NCBI GenBank assembly: GCA_029213065.1
Contig: JARGPH010000015.1
Location: 1 to 54,912 of the forward strand
Reading direction: 5' to 3'
DNA: 54,912 nt
Source: Verrucomicrobiales bacterium
GTDB lineage: Bacteria; Verrucomicrobiota; Verrucomicrobiia; Verrucomicrobiales; DEV007
Numbering within the stretch: the first letter of the stretch is position 1; each line of letters begins with the position of its first letter. The position numbers and the translations under genes are program-made. Shown here in pieces: positions 17,161 to 25,687 of the stretch. The notes beneath the pieces were generated by a model. That model worked only from the letters and a program-made list of their open reading frames with translations. It was not told the origin of the DNA and searched no databases.

Positions 17161-19461
17161 TCAGTTGTTAGGGGTAATTTGAATATTGTCAACGAAGACA
17201 GTTTTCTGGGCCTGGGGTGAGAATCCAAAGATTCCCGGAGCACCTTTGGCATGCGCCTTCTGGTGCTTCACTTCGATTGTCCAGGCTTCGGGTTCCGCTT
17301 CGCCTTTTACCCAGGCTTTGGCACGAACAACACCGGAACCATCCTCGGCGATATCAACGCGCGTTTTCAAACTGTACCACGTGTTCGCTGAAATGCGGAA
17401 TGGGACCGACTCCTTGAGACGCTCGTGGTTTGAGCTCACTTCGAGGATATTCGCATTCCCCACCAGAGAGATGATGTAACGCTGATTGATCAGACCAACG
17501 ACAGACTTAATACGACGGTTACCGTCGGTCATCACATCAGCCTGCGCCGTGTAATTCGAAGAGTCAGGGTGGCCAATGAAGGAGAGTGAACGCTGGAAGA
17601 GAACGCGGTCGAGCGTTTTTGAAAGCGCCTTGTTACCATCGATCTCGACTACTTCCCACTTGAGGCGGGCGCCAATCCATGGAAGCGGAGGAAAATCGAA
17701 AGCACGACCCGCAACCGAACCGCCGGGCTTTGCTTCGAGTTCATAATCTTCAAACCCTTCGCTGTAAGGGAAGCCGGAAATGACACGCCCGCGGAGGATT
17801 CCACTGAGGCCGTCCGCATTGGCCTTCCAGGCGCCAGCAGAGAGGCTTGCCTCATCAGCCGCTGAAATGGTGTTTCCTTTAAAGCCGGCATCCATCTGCG
17901 CCTTCACTCTCGCGGTCGGTGGAACAAAGGCTTCCCAGTCAACATCGACATTGTCGAGTTTTCCAACAACGACACCGTTCGCATCGAGCTTACGGAGGGA
18001 AACCGTGGCGCTTTCGCCGGCTTTGAGAAGGACATCGGAAGGAACCGGAAGGAGCGATGTCGCCTCACCGGCCTCAGGCATTTTCTGCTCGGGAGCAGCC
18101 GCGTAAGTGATTCCGCTGTTCTCGATTTCAAACGCGTAAAATTTCTCGGTCGTGTGAACGTAGACTTTTCCGTTACAGATTGCAGGAGAACCAATGCAGT
18201 TTCCGTCGAGTTTGATCTTGTTCTCTTCGACCGGCTCGTCACCGGAGATATTAATGACGTAAAGATCACCGGGGAAAGTCGGAACGATGAGTCGTCCATC
18301 AACCAATGCAGGAGAGGCGTGCAACTGCGAGTTGGAAAGCTTCTTCTCCCAGAGCTTTTTACCGGTCTTCGCATCCACACAGAAAAGAGAACCGGTTTTC
18401 ACCATCTGGTAGACTTTGCCTTCGTGAAGGACAGGAGAGCTCGTGAACATCTCGAGCGCGGCGCGCCATTCCTCTACGGAATCAGGAAGTCTCGGTGCTC
18501 CCATTTGCTCCTCATCGATGACACCGCCGGTCTCATTGTAGTCAGCGGGAAGAGTCATTGAGAAAAGACGCCCCATTTCCGTGGTATCGAGATTCTCTTT
18601 GCCGTGAATTCCAATAAGACTGTCACCAAAAATGACCGGCATACTGTTGATTCCACCTTTGGACATCTGATAGCGCCAGATTGGTGTTCCATCGAGTATG
18701 TTTACGCAGACGATATTTCCGCAACCCGTTCCCGAGTAGAAAACACGCTTACCGTTCCGCGTCTCCACAAAAGGCTGACTCATTGAGCTGTCGCGAAGAA
18801 AAGGAGGTCCAACCCCGGGTGTCGATGACCAGAGAAGTTCGCCGGTGTTCTTATCAAATCCGAAGAAACGGTCACGTGCAGGACCGTCGGCACCCCAGTA
18901 GCTGGTCACTCCGCGAATCAGAGCGATGTCACCATCGATGACAGGAGCACCGGCGCGGCCGTTGGGGAAAGTGAGGCGACCGAAACGCTCGATCATGGAA
19001 TGCTGCCAAACCTGATTTCCCTCTTTATCGTAACAGGTAACGAGTCCGAAAGTCGTCGCGACGATCACGTTACCGGTCTCAGGATCAACCGCCGGAGCGC
19101 CCACTGAATAGCGGTTGTAGATCGTGTCGGAAATAAAGTCACTGCTTGCGCGCTCCCAGATGATCTCACCTGTTTTTTCATCTCTCGCCTGAAGCACCTC
19201 TTCAAGATCAGGTCCGGTTCCGCGATAGCCCCAGGTGTAGAGACGCCCGTCGAAAATTACGGGGGTGCCCTGCCCTGATATTTCATCCGTCCAAACGGGA
19301 TCTTCACTCAGTTTGAACCCCTCGTAGCTTTCAAGACTCACTCCAGTCTGGAGTGGCCCACGCCATGAGAGCCAATTACCTTTATGAATATCCTCGCCCT
19401 GAATAAAGGCGGGAGTTCCAACAGCGATGAGTGCGAACAAGGCGCGACGTAGAGATATCAT
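17161..19461 (-). CDS. Secreted PQQ-like beta-propeller protein with C-terminal jelly-roll domain
   Basis: A 766-residue exported protein. The ATG at 19461 gives a signal peptide (MISLRRALFALIAVGTPAFI) and then GNWLSWRGPLQTGVS, the start of the propeller. Blades with DEKTGEIIWER, KNTGELLWSS and DAKTGKKLWEK occupy about residues 30-450. A linker with an Ig-like region (about 465-545) leads to a C-terminal domain of some 200 residues ending FVDNIQITPNN, which resembles concanavalin-type (LamG/DUF1080-like) jelly rolls. The fusion suggests a surface or periplasmic glycan-binding role; no enzymatic centre is seen. An open frame continues upstream to 19614 but has no signal peptide at its start. 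It is first in the minus-strand group that includes the second propeller and the symporter. Confidence 0.87.
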   Translation of the reverse strand: MISLRRALFALIAVGTPAFIQGEDIHKGNWLSWRGPLQTGVSLESYEGFKLSEDPVWTDEISGQGTPVIFDGRLYTWGYRGTGPDLEEVLQARDEKTGEIIWERASSDFISDTIYNRYSVGAPAVDPETGNVIVATTFGLVTCYDKEGNQVWQHSMIERFGRLTFPNGRAGAPVIDGDIALIRGVTSYWGADGPARDRFFGFDKNTGELLWSSTPGVGPPFLRDSSMSQPFVETRNGKRVFYSGTGCGNIVCVNILDGTPIWRYQMSKGGINSMPVIFGDSLIGIHGKENLDTTEMGRLFSMTLPADYNETGGVIDEEQMGAPRLPDSVEEWRAALEMFTSSPVLHEGKVYQMVKTGSLFCVDAKTGKKLWEKKLSNSQLHASPALVDGRLIVPTFPGDLYVINISGDEPVEENKIKLDGNCIGSPAICNGKVYVHTTEKFYAFEIENSGITYAAAPEQKMPEAGEATSLLPVPSDVLLKAGESATVSLRKLDANGVVVGKLDNVDVDWEAFVPPTARVKAQMDAGFKGNTISAADEASLSAGAWKANADGLSGILRGRVISGFPYSEGFEDYELEAKPGGSVAGRAFDFPPLPWIGARLKWEVVEIDGNKALSKTLDRVLFQRSLSFIGHPDSSNYTAQADVMTDGNRRIKSVVGLINQRYIISLVGNANILEVSSNHERLKESVPFRISANTWYSLKTRVDIAEDGSGVVRAKAWVKGEAEPEAWTIEVKHQKAHAKGAPGIFGFSPQAQKTVFVDNIQITPNN

Positions 19462-19720
19462 AGGATAAAAGAAATCGATAACGAATACAAAACGATCTGT
19501 GAAGCTAAAAGGTCTCATCAACTCCGCAAAATGTATTTCTCGCATAATTGCGTAAATTAGAAAAATTAATACATAAGGCCGATAAACGGGTCCTTCCCCG
19601 CCAATTTTCGTCATGGGACGATTGAAGCATTAGTTTTTCTAATCCAGAATTTTTAATTAAGAGAACCGAAGTAGAAAAGAGTCACATTTTGCCGCGAAAT
19701 GGTCAACAATCATCGTGCAG
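19462..19720. promoter_or_regulatory. Divergent intergenic region upstream of ECF sigma factor and propeller gene
   Basis: About 260 AT-rich bases between divergent genes, therefore expected to hold two promoters. A small hairpin ATTAG / CTAAT with a five-T loop is at 19629-19643. No promoter boxes can be assigned with certainty, and no start-proximal Shine-Dalgarno sequence is seen for either gene. Confidence 0.3.
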
Positions 19721-20305
19721 ATGCCACGAACATTCACTATCGACCCGACTGATCCAGAAGAGCTCGACCCTAAAAACGCGGAGGATTTCACCGAATTGGT
19801 GAAATTACATCACCGCGATTTGCTGGTTTATGCGCGCGCGCTTTCTCATGATTCGACTACTGCGGCGGACCTCGTTCAGGATGCTTTCGTCGTCGCGTTT
19901 GATAAAGTGAAGACCTTTGATGTGACCCGTGATTTCGCGACCTGGATGCGGGGTATCATTCGCAATAAGTGGCGCGAGTGGTTGAGGAAAAATCAAAAGT
20001 ATGAGCTGACCGACGATCTCCTCGCGCAAATTGACGCCGACATCGCGTCCTGGCAGAACCAGCGCCTCAACGAGTCAAACAGCCTTTTCGATTCTCTCGA
20101 TCAGGGCCTCAAGCGTCTTCCCGACACCTTGCGTGACGCCGTCATCGCCTTCTACTACGAGGGCAGGAATGGTGACGAGATCGCTGAACGCCTCGAGATC
20201 GAACCCGCAGCGGTGCGCAAGCGTCTCCAGCGGGCCCGTTCCATTCTCAAACAATTTCTGGATCAACGCATTGATTCAACAACCTCATCCGAAGCGGAAT
20301 CATGA
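19721..20305 (+). CDS. ECF sigma factor
   Basis: A 194-residue ECF sigma factor (196 if the in-frame GTG at 19715 is used). Region 2 is around TTAADLVQDAFVVAFDKV with the following WMRGIIRNKWREWLRK, which contacts core polymerase and the -10 element. Region 4 is the helix-turn-helix LPDTLRDAVIAFYYEG...EIAERLEIEPAAVRKRLQRARS that reads the -35 element. Length is typical. Its stop overlaps the start of the next gene by four bases (ATGA at 20302-20305), a sign of translational coupling with a membrane protein that is probably its anti-sigma factor. The regulon is unknown; the divergent propeller genes at 15491-19461 are an obvious candidate target. Confidence 0.94.
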   Translation: MPRTFTIDPTDPEELDPKNAEDFTELVKLHHRDLLVYARALSHDSTTAADLVQDAFVVAFDKVKTFDVTRDFATWMRGIIRNKWREWLRKNQKYELTDDLLAQIDADIASWQNQRLNESNSLFDSLDQGLKRLPDTLRDAVIAFYYEGRNGDEIAERLEIEPAAVRKRLQRARSILKQFLDQRIDSTTSSEAES

Positions 20306-21231
20306 AAAACGACTTTCCTAATCACAATGGCCCCCTCCCCGGCGAAGAACGTCTCGTGCACGCCGCTCTCGAAGAGCACGCCCGGCTCGGCTCGAACCGG
20401 AATGACGACGCGCTCATCGAGCGAATTCTTCTGGAAACAGTGAACAAACAATCCGTAACAGAGGTGGTTGCCGCCCGTTCGACCGCACCGTGGAAGAGTC
20501 TTCTCATAGGAGTGGGGTCCGCAGCAGCGGTTCTCCTGCTGGGTTTCTTTTTCCTTCAATCCTTTCAAGTTCGCGATTCCGAAATGCCGCGAAGGGAAGT
20601 GCATTTTGTCGTTCAAATTCTTGAGGATGCGCCAGTGGACGCAAGCCCTCCAACGACTCCTCCCACGGTTGCAGCAAGCCCGAATCAAGGCCGGATCGAA
20701 CCGACCTTTGCGAAAGTGGATGCGGTGGTTCGCCCGATCAACTCCGGCACAGACTACTTTATGGAAACACAATTCGGCAAGTCACTCTCTCAACTCCCTT
20801 CGAAGGCGGAACATCATGGCTTCCTGATTTCTGCCTCGAAAGTGCGGCAGACAGGTCGCGAAACTCAATTCGACGGCGATGTCGTAATCACTCATGATAC
20901 CTGGAAGATCAAAGCGGCAGGAGCCTCCGTTCCCATCGCCGGAAAGGTCGAAGGCGACTCGATGAATCAGTCCCCGTCCCTCACCGCCTTCGATGTCGTC
21001 GTGAATCAGGTCAGTCCCCGGCGCACCGTTCACGCAAAGACTCTTAACTTTGACGCCGTCACCGGAAACCTCATCCTGACAGGCGTGCAATCGATCTCTT
21101 CTCCCGAGGGGGAAATGAAGAAATTCCAGGCAAGTGATCGCCTCACCCTCACAAAAACCTCCTACGCGATTGAGAGCCTCCCGGTTCTTAAATACGCGAG
21201 CCCCCCGCTCCTGAAGCCGGGCCGGAACTGA
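20302..21231 (+). CDS. Membrane-anchored putative anti-sigma factor with OstA/LptA-like external domain
   Basis: A 309-residue single-pass membrane protein coupled to the ECF sigma gene by an ATGA overlap. The N-terminal 60 residues (LPGEERLVHAALEEHARLGSN...) are cytosolic and helical, the place where an anti-sigma domain would lie, although no zinc-binding H-x-x-x-C-x-x-C motif is present. The membrane helix is about residues 66-87. After a Pro/Thr-rich linker, the external part shows two beta-repeats of OstA/LptA character: ASKVRQTGRETQFDGDVVI followed by KIKAAGASV, and VHAKTLNFDAVTGNLILTG followed by FQASDRLTLTKTSY. A role as envelope-sensing anti-sigma factor is inferred from position and topology; the OstA-like resemblance is by eye. 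Confidence 0.75.
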   Translation: MKNDFPNHNGPLPGEERLVHAALEEHARLGSNRNDDALIERILLETVNKQSVTEVVAARSTAPWKSLLIGVGSAAAVLLLGFFFLQSFQVRDSEMPRREVHFVVQILEDAPVDASPPTTPPTVAASPNQGRIEPTFAKVDAVVRPINSGTDYFMETQFGKSLSQLPSKAEHHGFLISASKVRQTGRETQFDGDVVITHDTWKIKAAGASVPIAGKVEGDSMNQSPSLTAFDVVVNQVSPRRTVHAKTLNFDAVTGNLILTGVQSISSPEGEMKKFQASDRLTLTKTSYAIESLPVLKYASPPLLKPGRN

Positions 21232-21275
21232 TTGAATCGCCTGAGGTCTTCAACTCGGGCCGCAACAGCAGCCGT

Positions 21276-23864
21276 TCACTTCGACAGTTCAAGAAATGCG
21301 ATCAAGTCGCGCAGCTCGCGATCGGTCATCGCCATCGGCAAACCAGCCGGCATAAACGACATCGTCAGGTCTTCAATCGTTTTCACATCGTCACGTTTAA
21401 AAGTGTGGTTGCGGCCAAGCGCATCGCGGATCTGCTCGTTGACGTAGGAGCGGAGACGAATACCGACATGGCTGCTTCCGTCATTCAAGGTGATCACGCG
21501 CGGCATGTATTGCGGGGCAATGTCCCGATTGGGATCAAGAATCGCACCCAGGAGCCAGCCATTGTCCTTGCGACCGGCAACATGACTGAGGTCCGGCCCG
21601 ACGACATTGCCGCGTCCACCGGAACGATGACAGTTGGCACAGAGAGCGACCTTGGGATGATGAAAAATGCGCTCACCCGCAACAGGATCGGCGGGCCCTT
21701 CGACCCCGGCGAGTCTCTTTTGCCACAATGCCGTATCGGTCAGGGCGGGACGATCTTTAAGGAGAGAGGCCGGGTCAGTCAAAGCCGCGACCGGGGCTGA
21801 CGATCGCGGGAACTTCCGGGCAGTGTTATCGAGCGTTCTCCTCTGATCCTCAGTGAGTTTCACACCACGAAGAGCACGGAGAGCTTCTTCCCGAACCGCT
21901 GCATCATCATGACTGGCCAGGTTCAAAAGGAGTCCTGTGTGCTCTTCGGCAACAGCGGCAAGTCCGAGAATCGCCTCGCTACGAATCCGGAAGTCCATCG
22001 TTTCATCCCCTGCGATCGCAGAAAGTAGAGTCCGCGTGGCTTTCGGATTTCCAGCGAGGACCCTGACAACCTCCAGAGAAAGAGTGGCATCCCCGGCCTC
22101 TAACAACTGCTCCAAAAGCTCCACGGTGAGGCCGGGAGGGTAATAGGCTTTCTGTGCCATGTTTCCTTCGACGAGACGGGTTGCCGGAACCGGCAAAAGA
22201 CGGAGAGCAAAGGCACGAAGCTTCGCCGAACTTGATTCGTCTTTCACTCTCGCGAGAAGCAGTTCAGGGTTGCGCAGGCCCAGTTCGGGCTTGCCACTGA
22301 GTGCCGTGTGAGCGGCGATGGCTCCTTCAAAAACTTCGTATTTCAAATCACTTTCCGCGAGGAGCGATTCGACAGCGGGAAGATAGGCCTCTAAATCCTC
22401 GTCAGCAATCCAGCGAAGGGTTTCAAACTGCACACCCGCGTTGCTGTCATCAAGCAGACCATCGATCCATCCCTCCGGATCCACCCTTGCTAGTCGGAGC
22501 GCTTGAACCGCCTCAATGCGGTCAGGGTCGGGCCACGACCGCAGCTCTTTCGGACTCCAATTTCCAGCGAGCCCACTCAAAGAGTTGAGCGCCCCACTCG
22601 CGATGAAGGGATCCTCGTCCCGACTCAGTTCGAACAACTTACTTCGTGAGAAGCCTGACTCGCCCTTTCGCAGCCGGGGGGCGAGAGTTGCCTCTTCATT
22701 GCGGGGCTCAAGATCGAGCGGCCCTAACCAACCTGCCTCTTCTAAATCGATTTCCAGCTTCCAGAGCCTCCCGAAGCCGTGAACTGAATAACGCCCATCG
22801 ACCCAGTCAGTCAGGTAGAAAACGGCGGAGTGAGCGTCCTTGTGATGGACATCACGGGCAATGCACGTTGGCCTGAAATAGCGGGAACCTTTCGCCAGCG
22901 TAACCTGCCCGGCTGTGAAACTGGCACCCTGAGGCGTCAGAGGGAAAAAGTCAATCCGGTGATCTCCCCACGACGGGACGAGAAGCCCGCGCCCAAGCGG
23001 AAGCACTCCGCACGGGGCCTCGCCCGAAGGATGTATCATTGGCAGGGTTCCCCTCATCTCTCCGTTCCACCAGACAAAGGGATGTGGAGACGCTCCGCCA
23101 TACTTTCGCCGATAGCCGTAGTCTCCTCCCTCAACGATGTGCAGCAGCTTGCATGGCGGGTTCTCGCCGGGATCATTTTCGGCCGCAAATATCTCGCCAT
23201 CCGCACGCACCGTGACCCCGAATGGATTCCAGAGTCCCTCCGCCACCTTGCTCAACTCCCTACCCGCGACATCCAGCCGAAAAACGCCGCCGCGATCCAA
23301 ACCTGTGAAGGCGTTTCCTCCCCTCGCCTGTAGCTTCCACGCTTTCGCAAAATTCTCACCCATCCCGAACACAAGGTCGCCGTTCGGGGCCCAGGCCAGC
23401 CCTGATAAGGCATTGTGCGGATATCTTTCCTCTGAAATCAACTCGACAATGGTTTCCTCGACATCACCCTTCCCGTCGCCATCATTGTCGCGAACACGGA
23501 GAATACGATCGCGCTCCGAAAGATAGACCCAGCCATCCACTCCGAGTTCCAAATCCATCGTTTGCTCGGTTGCCGCATAGAAAACGTGACGTTTCCCGTC
23601 CGGATCGAAGATGAGTATTTCGTCCTTCTCAGGTCCCTCGTAGTCAGCTTCCCGCATGTGGGTGTGACACGCCACCGCCCAGATCCTGCCATCAGCATCG
23701 ACATCGAGCCCGGTCGGGGTGGCAATGTCAGGGTGCTCGGCGACGATCGTCAGCTCAACGCCCGGTTGTAAAATCTTGATCTCCGGGAGACGATCATCAG
23801 CCCCCCGCGTGATCACCGTAAGCGAAAGAAAAAGGACCGGAAGAAGGCAGCGGTATCCAGTCAT
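21276..23864 (-). CDS. PVC-type haem-binding CxxCH protein with propeller and HEAT repeats
   Basis: An 862-residue exported protein with signal peptide (MTGYRCLLPVLFLSLTVITRGA). Residues about 25-370 form a glucose/sorbosone dehydrogenase-like propeller (GVELTIVAEHPDIATPTGLD, VDGWVYLSERDRILRV, WNPFGVTVRADGEIFA). Residues about 410-690 are HEAT-like helical repeats. The C-terminal domain is a c-type cytochrome: CANCH at 742-746 binds haem, and Met838 in SFMPAGLP is the likely distal ligand. This architecture is characteristic of Planctomycetota and Verrucomicrobiota and is thought to serve in periplasmic oxidation of sugars, passing electrons to the chain. It lies downstream of the DUF1080 gene, but a terminator stands between them. 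Substrate is not known. Confidence 0.95.
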   Translation of the reverse strand: MTGYRCLLPVLFLSLTVITRGADDRLPEIKILQPGVELTIVAEHPDIATPTGLDVDADGRIWAVACHTHMREADYEGPEKDEILIFDPDGKRHVFYAATEQTMDLELGVDGWVYLSERDRILRVRDNDGDGKGDVEETIVELISEERYPHNALSGLAWAPNGDLVFGMGENFAKAWKLQARGGNAFTGLDRGGVFRLDVAGRELSKVAEGLWNPFGVTVRADGEIFAAENDPGENPPCKLLHIVEGGDYGYRRKYGGASPHPFVWWNGEMRGTLPMIHPSGEAPCGVLPLGRGLLVPSWGDHRIDFFPLTPQGASFTAGQVTLAKGSRYFRPTCIARDVHHKDAHSAVFYLTDWVDGRYSVHGFGRLWKLEIDLEEAGWLGPLDLEPRNEEATLAPRLRKGESGFSRSKLFELSRDEDPFIASGALNSLSGLAGNWSPKELRSWPDPDRIEAVQALRLARVDPEGWIDGLLDDSNAGVQFETLRWIADEDLEAYLPAVESLLAESDLKYEVFEGAIAAHTALSGKPELGLRNPELLLARVKDESSSAKLRAFALRLLPVPATRLVEGNMAQKAYYPPGLTVELLEQLLEAGDATLSLEVVRVLAGNPKATRTLLSAIAGDETMDFRIRSEAILGLAAVAEEHTGLLLNLASHDDAAVREEALRALRGVKLTEDQRRTLDNTARKFPRSSAPVAALTDPASLLKDRPALTDTALWQKRLAGVEGPADPVAGERIFHHPKVALCANCHRSGGRGNVVGPDLSHVAGRKDNGWLLGAILDPNRDIAPQYMPRVITLNDGSSHVGIRLRSYVNEQIRDALGRNHTFKRDDVKTIEDLTMSFMPAGLPMAMTDRELRDLIAFLELSK

Positions 23865-23884
23865 GAAGAAACAGTCGGATTAGG

Positions 23885-23913
23885 AAAAAACCGGAGGCAT
23901 CTGACCGCCTCCG
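23885..23913 (-). terminator. Rho-independent terminator after DUF1080 gene
   Basis: On the minus strand CGGAGGC (23913-23907), an 8-base loop and GCCTCCG (23898-23892) are followed after one G by six T (23890-23885). It lies 19 bases after the DUF1080 gene stop and just before the haem-protein gene, so that gene probably needs its own promoter or depends on read-through. Confidence 0.88.
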
Positions 23914-23931
23914 AAGCTATAAACGGCCTGC

Positions 23932-24552
23932 TTACCCGGAAATCCCGGTCACCTTCAGATTCTTCCAGTTCACCTTAATTCCGCCGCCTGAGTGAATTTG
24001 AAGAGCGATCGAGCCGGTCGCTTTACCGATCTTCTCATCTTCGAGATCGATCATTTTCTCACCGTTCAGCCAGGTCGTGACGTGACCTCCGACGACGCGG
24101 ATCTTCATCGTATTCCATTCACCGTATTTGAGGGCCTTCTGTGCTTCCTCGTCCGGCTTGATGAGCCATCCGCGACCGTAGGATTCGTAGACTCCGCCGG
24201 TATTCTTGTTCGGCGGAGCCACTTCGACCTGCCAACCCGAGATCTTGGTCCCATGCAACGAAGAGCGGAAAAAGATCCCGCTGTTGCCATCCGCCGACTG
24301 TTTGAAATCCACTGTCAGTTCGAAATCCTTATACTGCTTCTCCGTCGCAAGATAGCCATACTCCGCATCCGGTCCACTTTCGCAAACCAGCTCGCCATTT
24401 TCGACATACCATTTCTCCGTGCCATGGATCTTCCACCCCGTGAGGTCTTTCCCGTTGAAAATCGAAGTCGCTTCATCGGCTGCAACAGTTACCGGCAGCG
24501 AAGCGGCGAACCCCAGAAAAAGAGAGAGAGCAAGAATCGTGGTTTTCTTCAT
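23932..24552 (-). CDS. DUF1080 (3-keto-disaccharide hydrolase) family protein
   Basis: A 206-residue secreted protein. The ATG at 24552 gives a signal peptide (MKKTTILALSLFLGFAASLP, cleavage near VAADE). The mature part matches DUF1080: SIFNGKDLTGWKIHG at the start, YKDFELTVDFKQSADGNSGI, and ALQIHSGGGIKVNWKNLKV at the end, all in a concanavalin-like jelly roll. Family members have been linked to hydrolysis of 3-keto-disaccharides made by sugar 3-dehydrogenases; in PVC bacteria they are very numerous and often secreted. The neighbour haem protein may act in the same pathway. It is divergent from aguB, with 260 bases between, in which I see no clear operator. Confidence 0.93.
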   Translation of the reverse strand: MKKTTILALSLFLGFAASLPVTVAADEATSIFNGKDLTGWKIHGTEKWYVENGELVCESGPDAEYGYLATEKQYKDFELTVDFKQSADGNSGIFFRSSLHGTKISGWQVEVAPPNKNTGGVYESYGRGWLIKPDEEAQKALKYGEWNTMKIRVVGGHVTTWLNGEKMIDLEDEKIGKATGSIALQIHSGGGIKVNWKNLKVTGISG

Positions 24553-24813
24553 GGGACAACTGAAGGGTAAACCGTCGCTGTGGTCAATCCACGCAACCGA
24601 CTGAGACCCACCGAGATTGCGCCACCAATGACACCGGTTAAACATTCAGCGAATTTCGGTTACCGGAGATTCAACTGCCCCGCCCCTTAAAACCCGCTTC
24701 GAAACCCATTTTGTCGCGACACCATCTCATTTCCCGCCCTGTTTTCCGTCCCCGGCCGCGCAACGAGAAAGTGGACAAACAGCGGATTTTCAGCGATCAA
24801 TCGCTTCTACGTC

Positions 24814-25677
24814 ATGTCCAATCCCGTCATCGCTCTCCTGCAATCGCGCCACTTCCCTTCGAAAGAGGAATCTCTCGCCGCGCATGAAAAGCTCATCGTT
24901 GAAGCAGCCGGGAAAGACGCGCAAATCATCTGCACCCAGGAACTTTTCCTCACCGACTATTTCTGCGATATCCAGAATCAGGACCGTTTTGACCTCGCCG
25001 AACCCATTCCCGGTCCGACCACAAATCGGCTTTGTGAGCTCGCAGCCCGTCTCGGTGTCGTCATCGTCGCCTCGCTTTTCGAGAAACGCGGCCCCGGTGT
25101 TTATCACAACACCGCTGCGATCATTGATGCCGACGGCGCACTCCTCGGGACGTATAGGAAGAACCACATCCCCCAGGATCCCGGCTTCGAAGAGAAATTC
25201 TATTTCACCCCCGGAGATCAAGGATATCCCGTTTGGGATACCGCCTTCGGAAAACTTGGCGTCCTCATTTGCTGGGATCAATGGTATCCCGAAGCGGCCC
25301 GACTCATGGCTCTGGCCGGTGCCGAGATTCTCATCTACCCCACCGCGATCGGCTGGTTGCCCGAAGAAAAGCCCACTCTCGGAGAGGCCCAACACTGCGC
25401 CTGGGAAACCGTCCAGCGTGGCCATGCCGTTGCGAACGGTTGCTACGTGGCGGCGATCAATCGCGTTGGCACCGAACACGGCACCGAGTTCTGGGGACAA
25501 TCCTTCGTCGCTGACCCATACGGCCAAATCGTCGCGCGGGGTTCCGTCGATGAGGAGGAAATCATCCTCTTCGAGTGCAATCAGAAGTTCCTCGAAGACA
25601 CCCGCCGAATCTGGCCTTTCTTCCGCGACCGCCGCATCGAAACCTACGACGAGATCACCCGCCGCTGGAGAGACTAA
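24814..25677 (+). CDS. aguB: N-carbamoylputrescine amidase
   Basis: A 287-residue cytosolic carbon-nitrogen hydrolase that should cut N-carbamoylputrescine to putrescine, CO2 and ammonia. The Glu-Lys-Cys triad is visible: Glu in IICTQELFLTDYFC (about residue 48), Lys in YRKNHIPQDPGFEEKFYF, and Cys in GVLICWDQWYPEAARLMA. The adjacent GAEILIYPTAIGWLPEEKP is typical of this subfamily, and substrate choice is supported by the agmatine deiminase gene that follows after ten bases. Length is standard. Both strands have long open frames across this gene, but they are shadows. No arginine decarboxylase gene is in the window, so agmatine must come from a gene elsewhere or from outside the cell. Confidence 0.95.
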   Translation: MSNPVIALLQSRHFPSKEESLAAHEKLIVEAAGKDAQIICTQELFLTDYFCDIQNQDRFDLAEPIPGPTTNRLCELAARLGVVIVASLFEKRGPGVYHNTAAIIDADGALLGTYRKNHIPQDPGFEEKFYFTPGDQGYPVWDTAFGKLGVLICWDQWYPEAARLMALAGAEILIYPTAIGWLPEEKPTLGEAQHCAWETVQRGHAVANGCYVAAINRVGTEHGTEFWGQSFVADPYGQIVARGSVDEEEIILFECNQKFLEDTRRIWPFFRDRRIETYDEITRRWRD

Positions 25678-25687
25678 TTTCAGGATC

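Noticed and set aside
24884-25687. Long open frame in front of aguA, overlapping all of aguB in another frame
   Set aside because: It has no family pattern, whereas aguB and the aguA start at 25688 match well-known proteins; a GC-rich reading frame shadow explains it.
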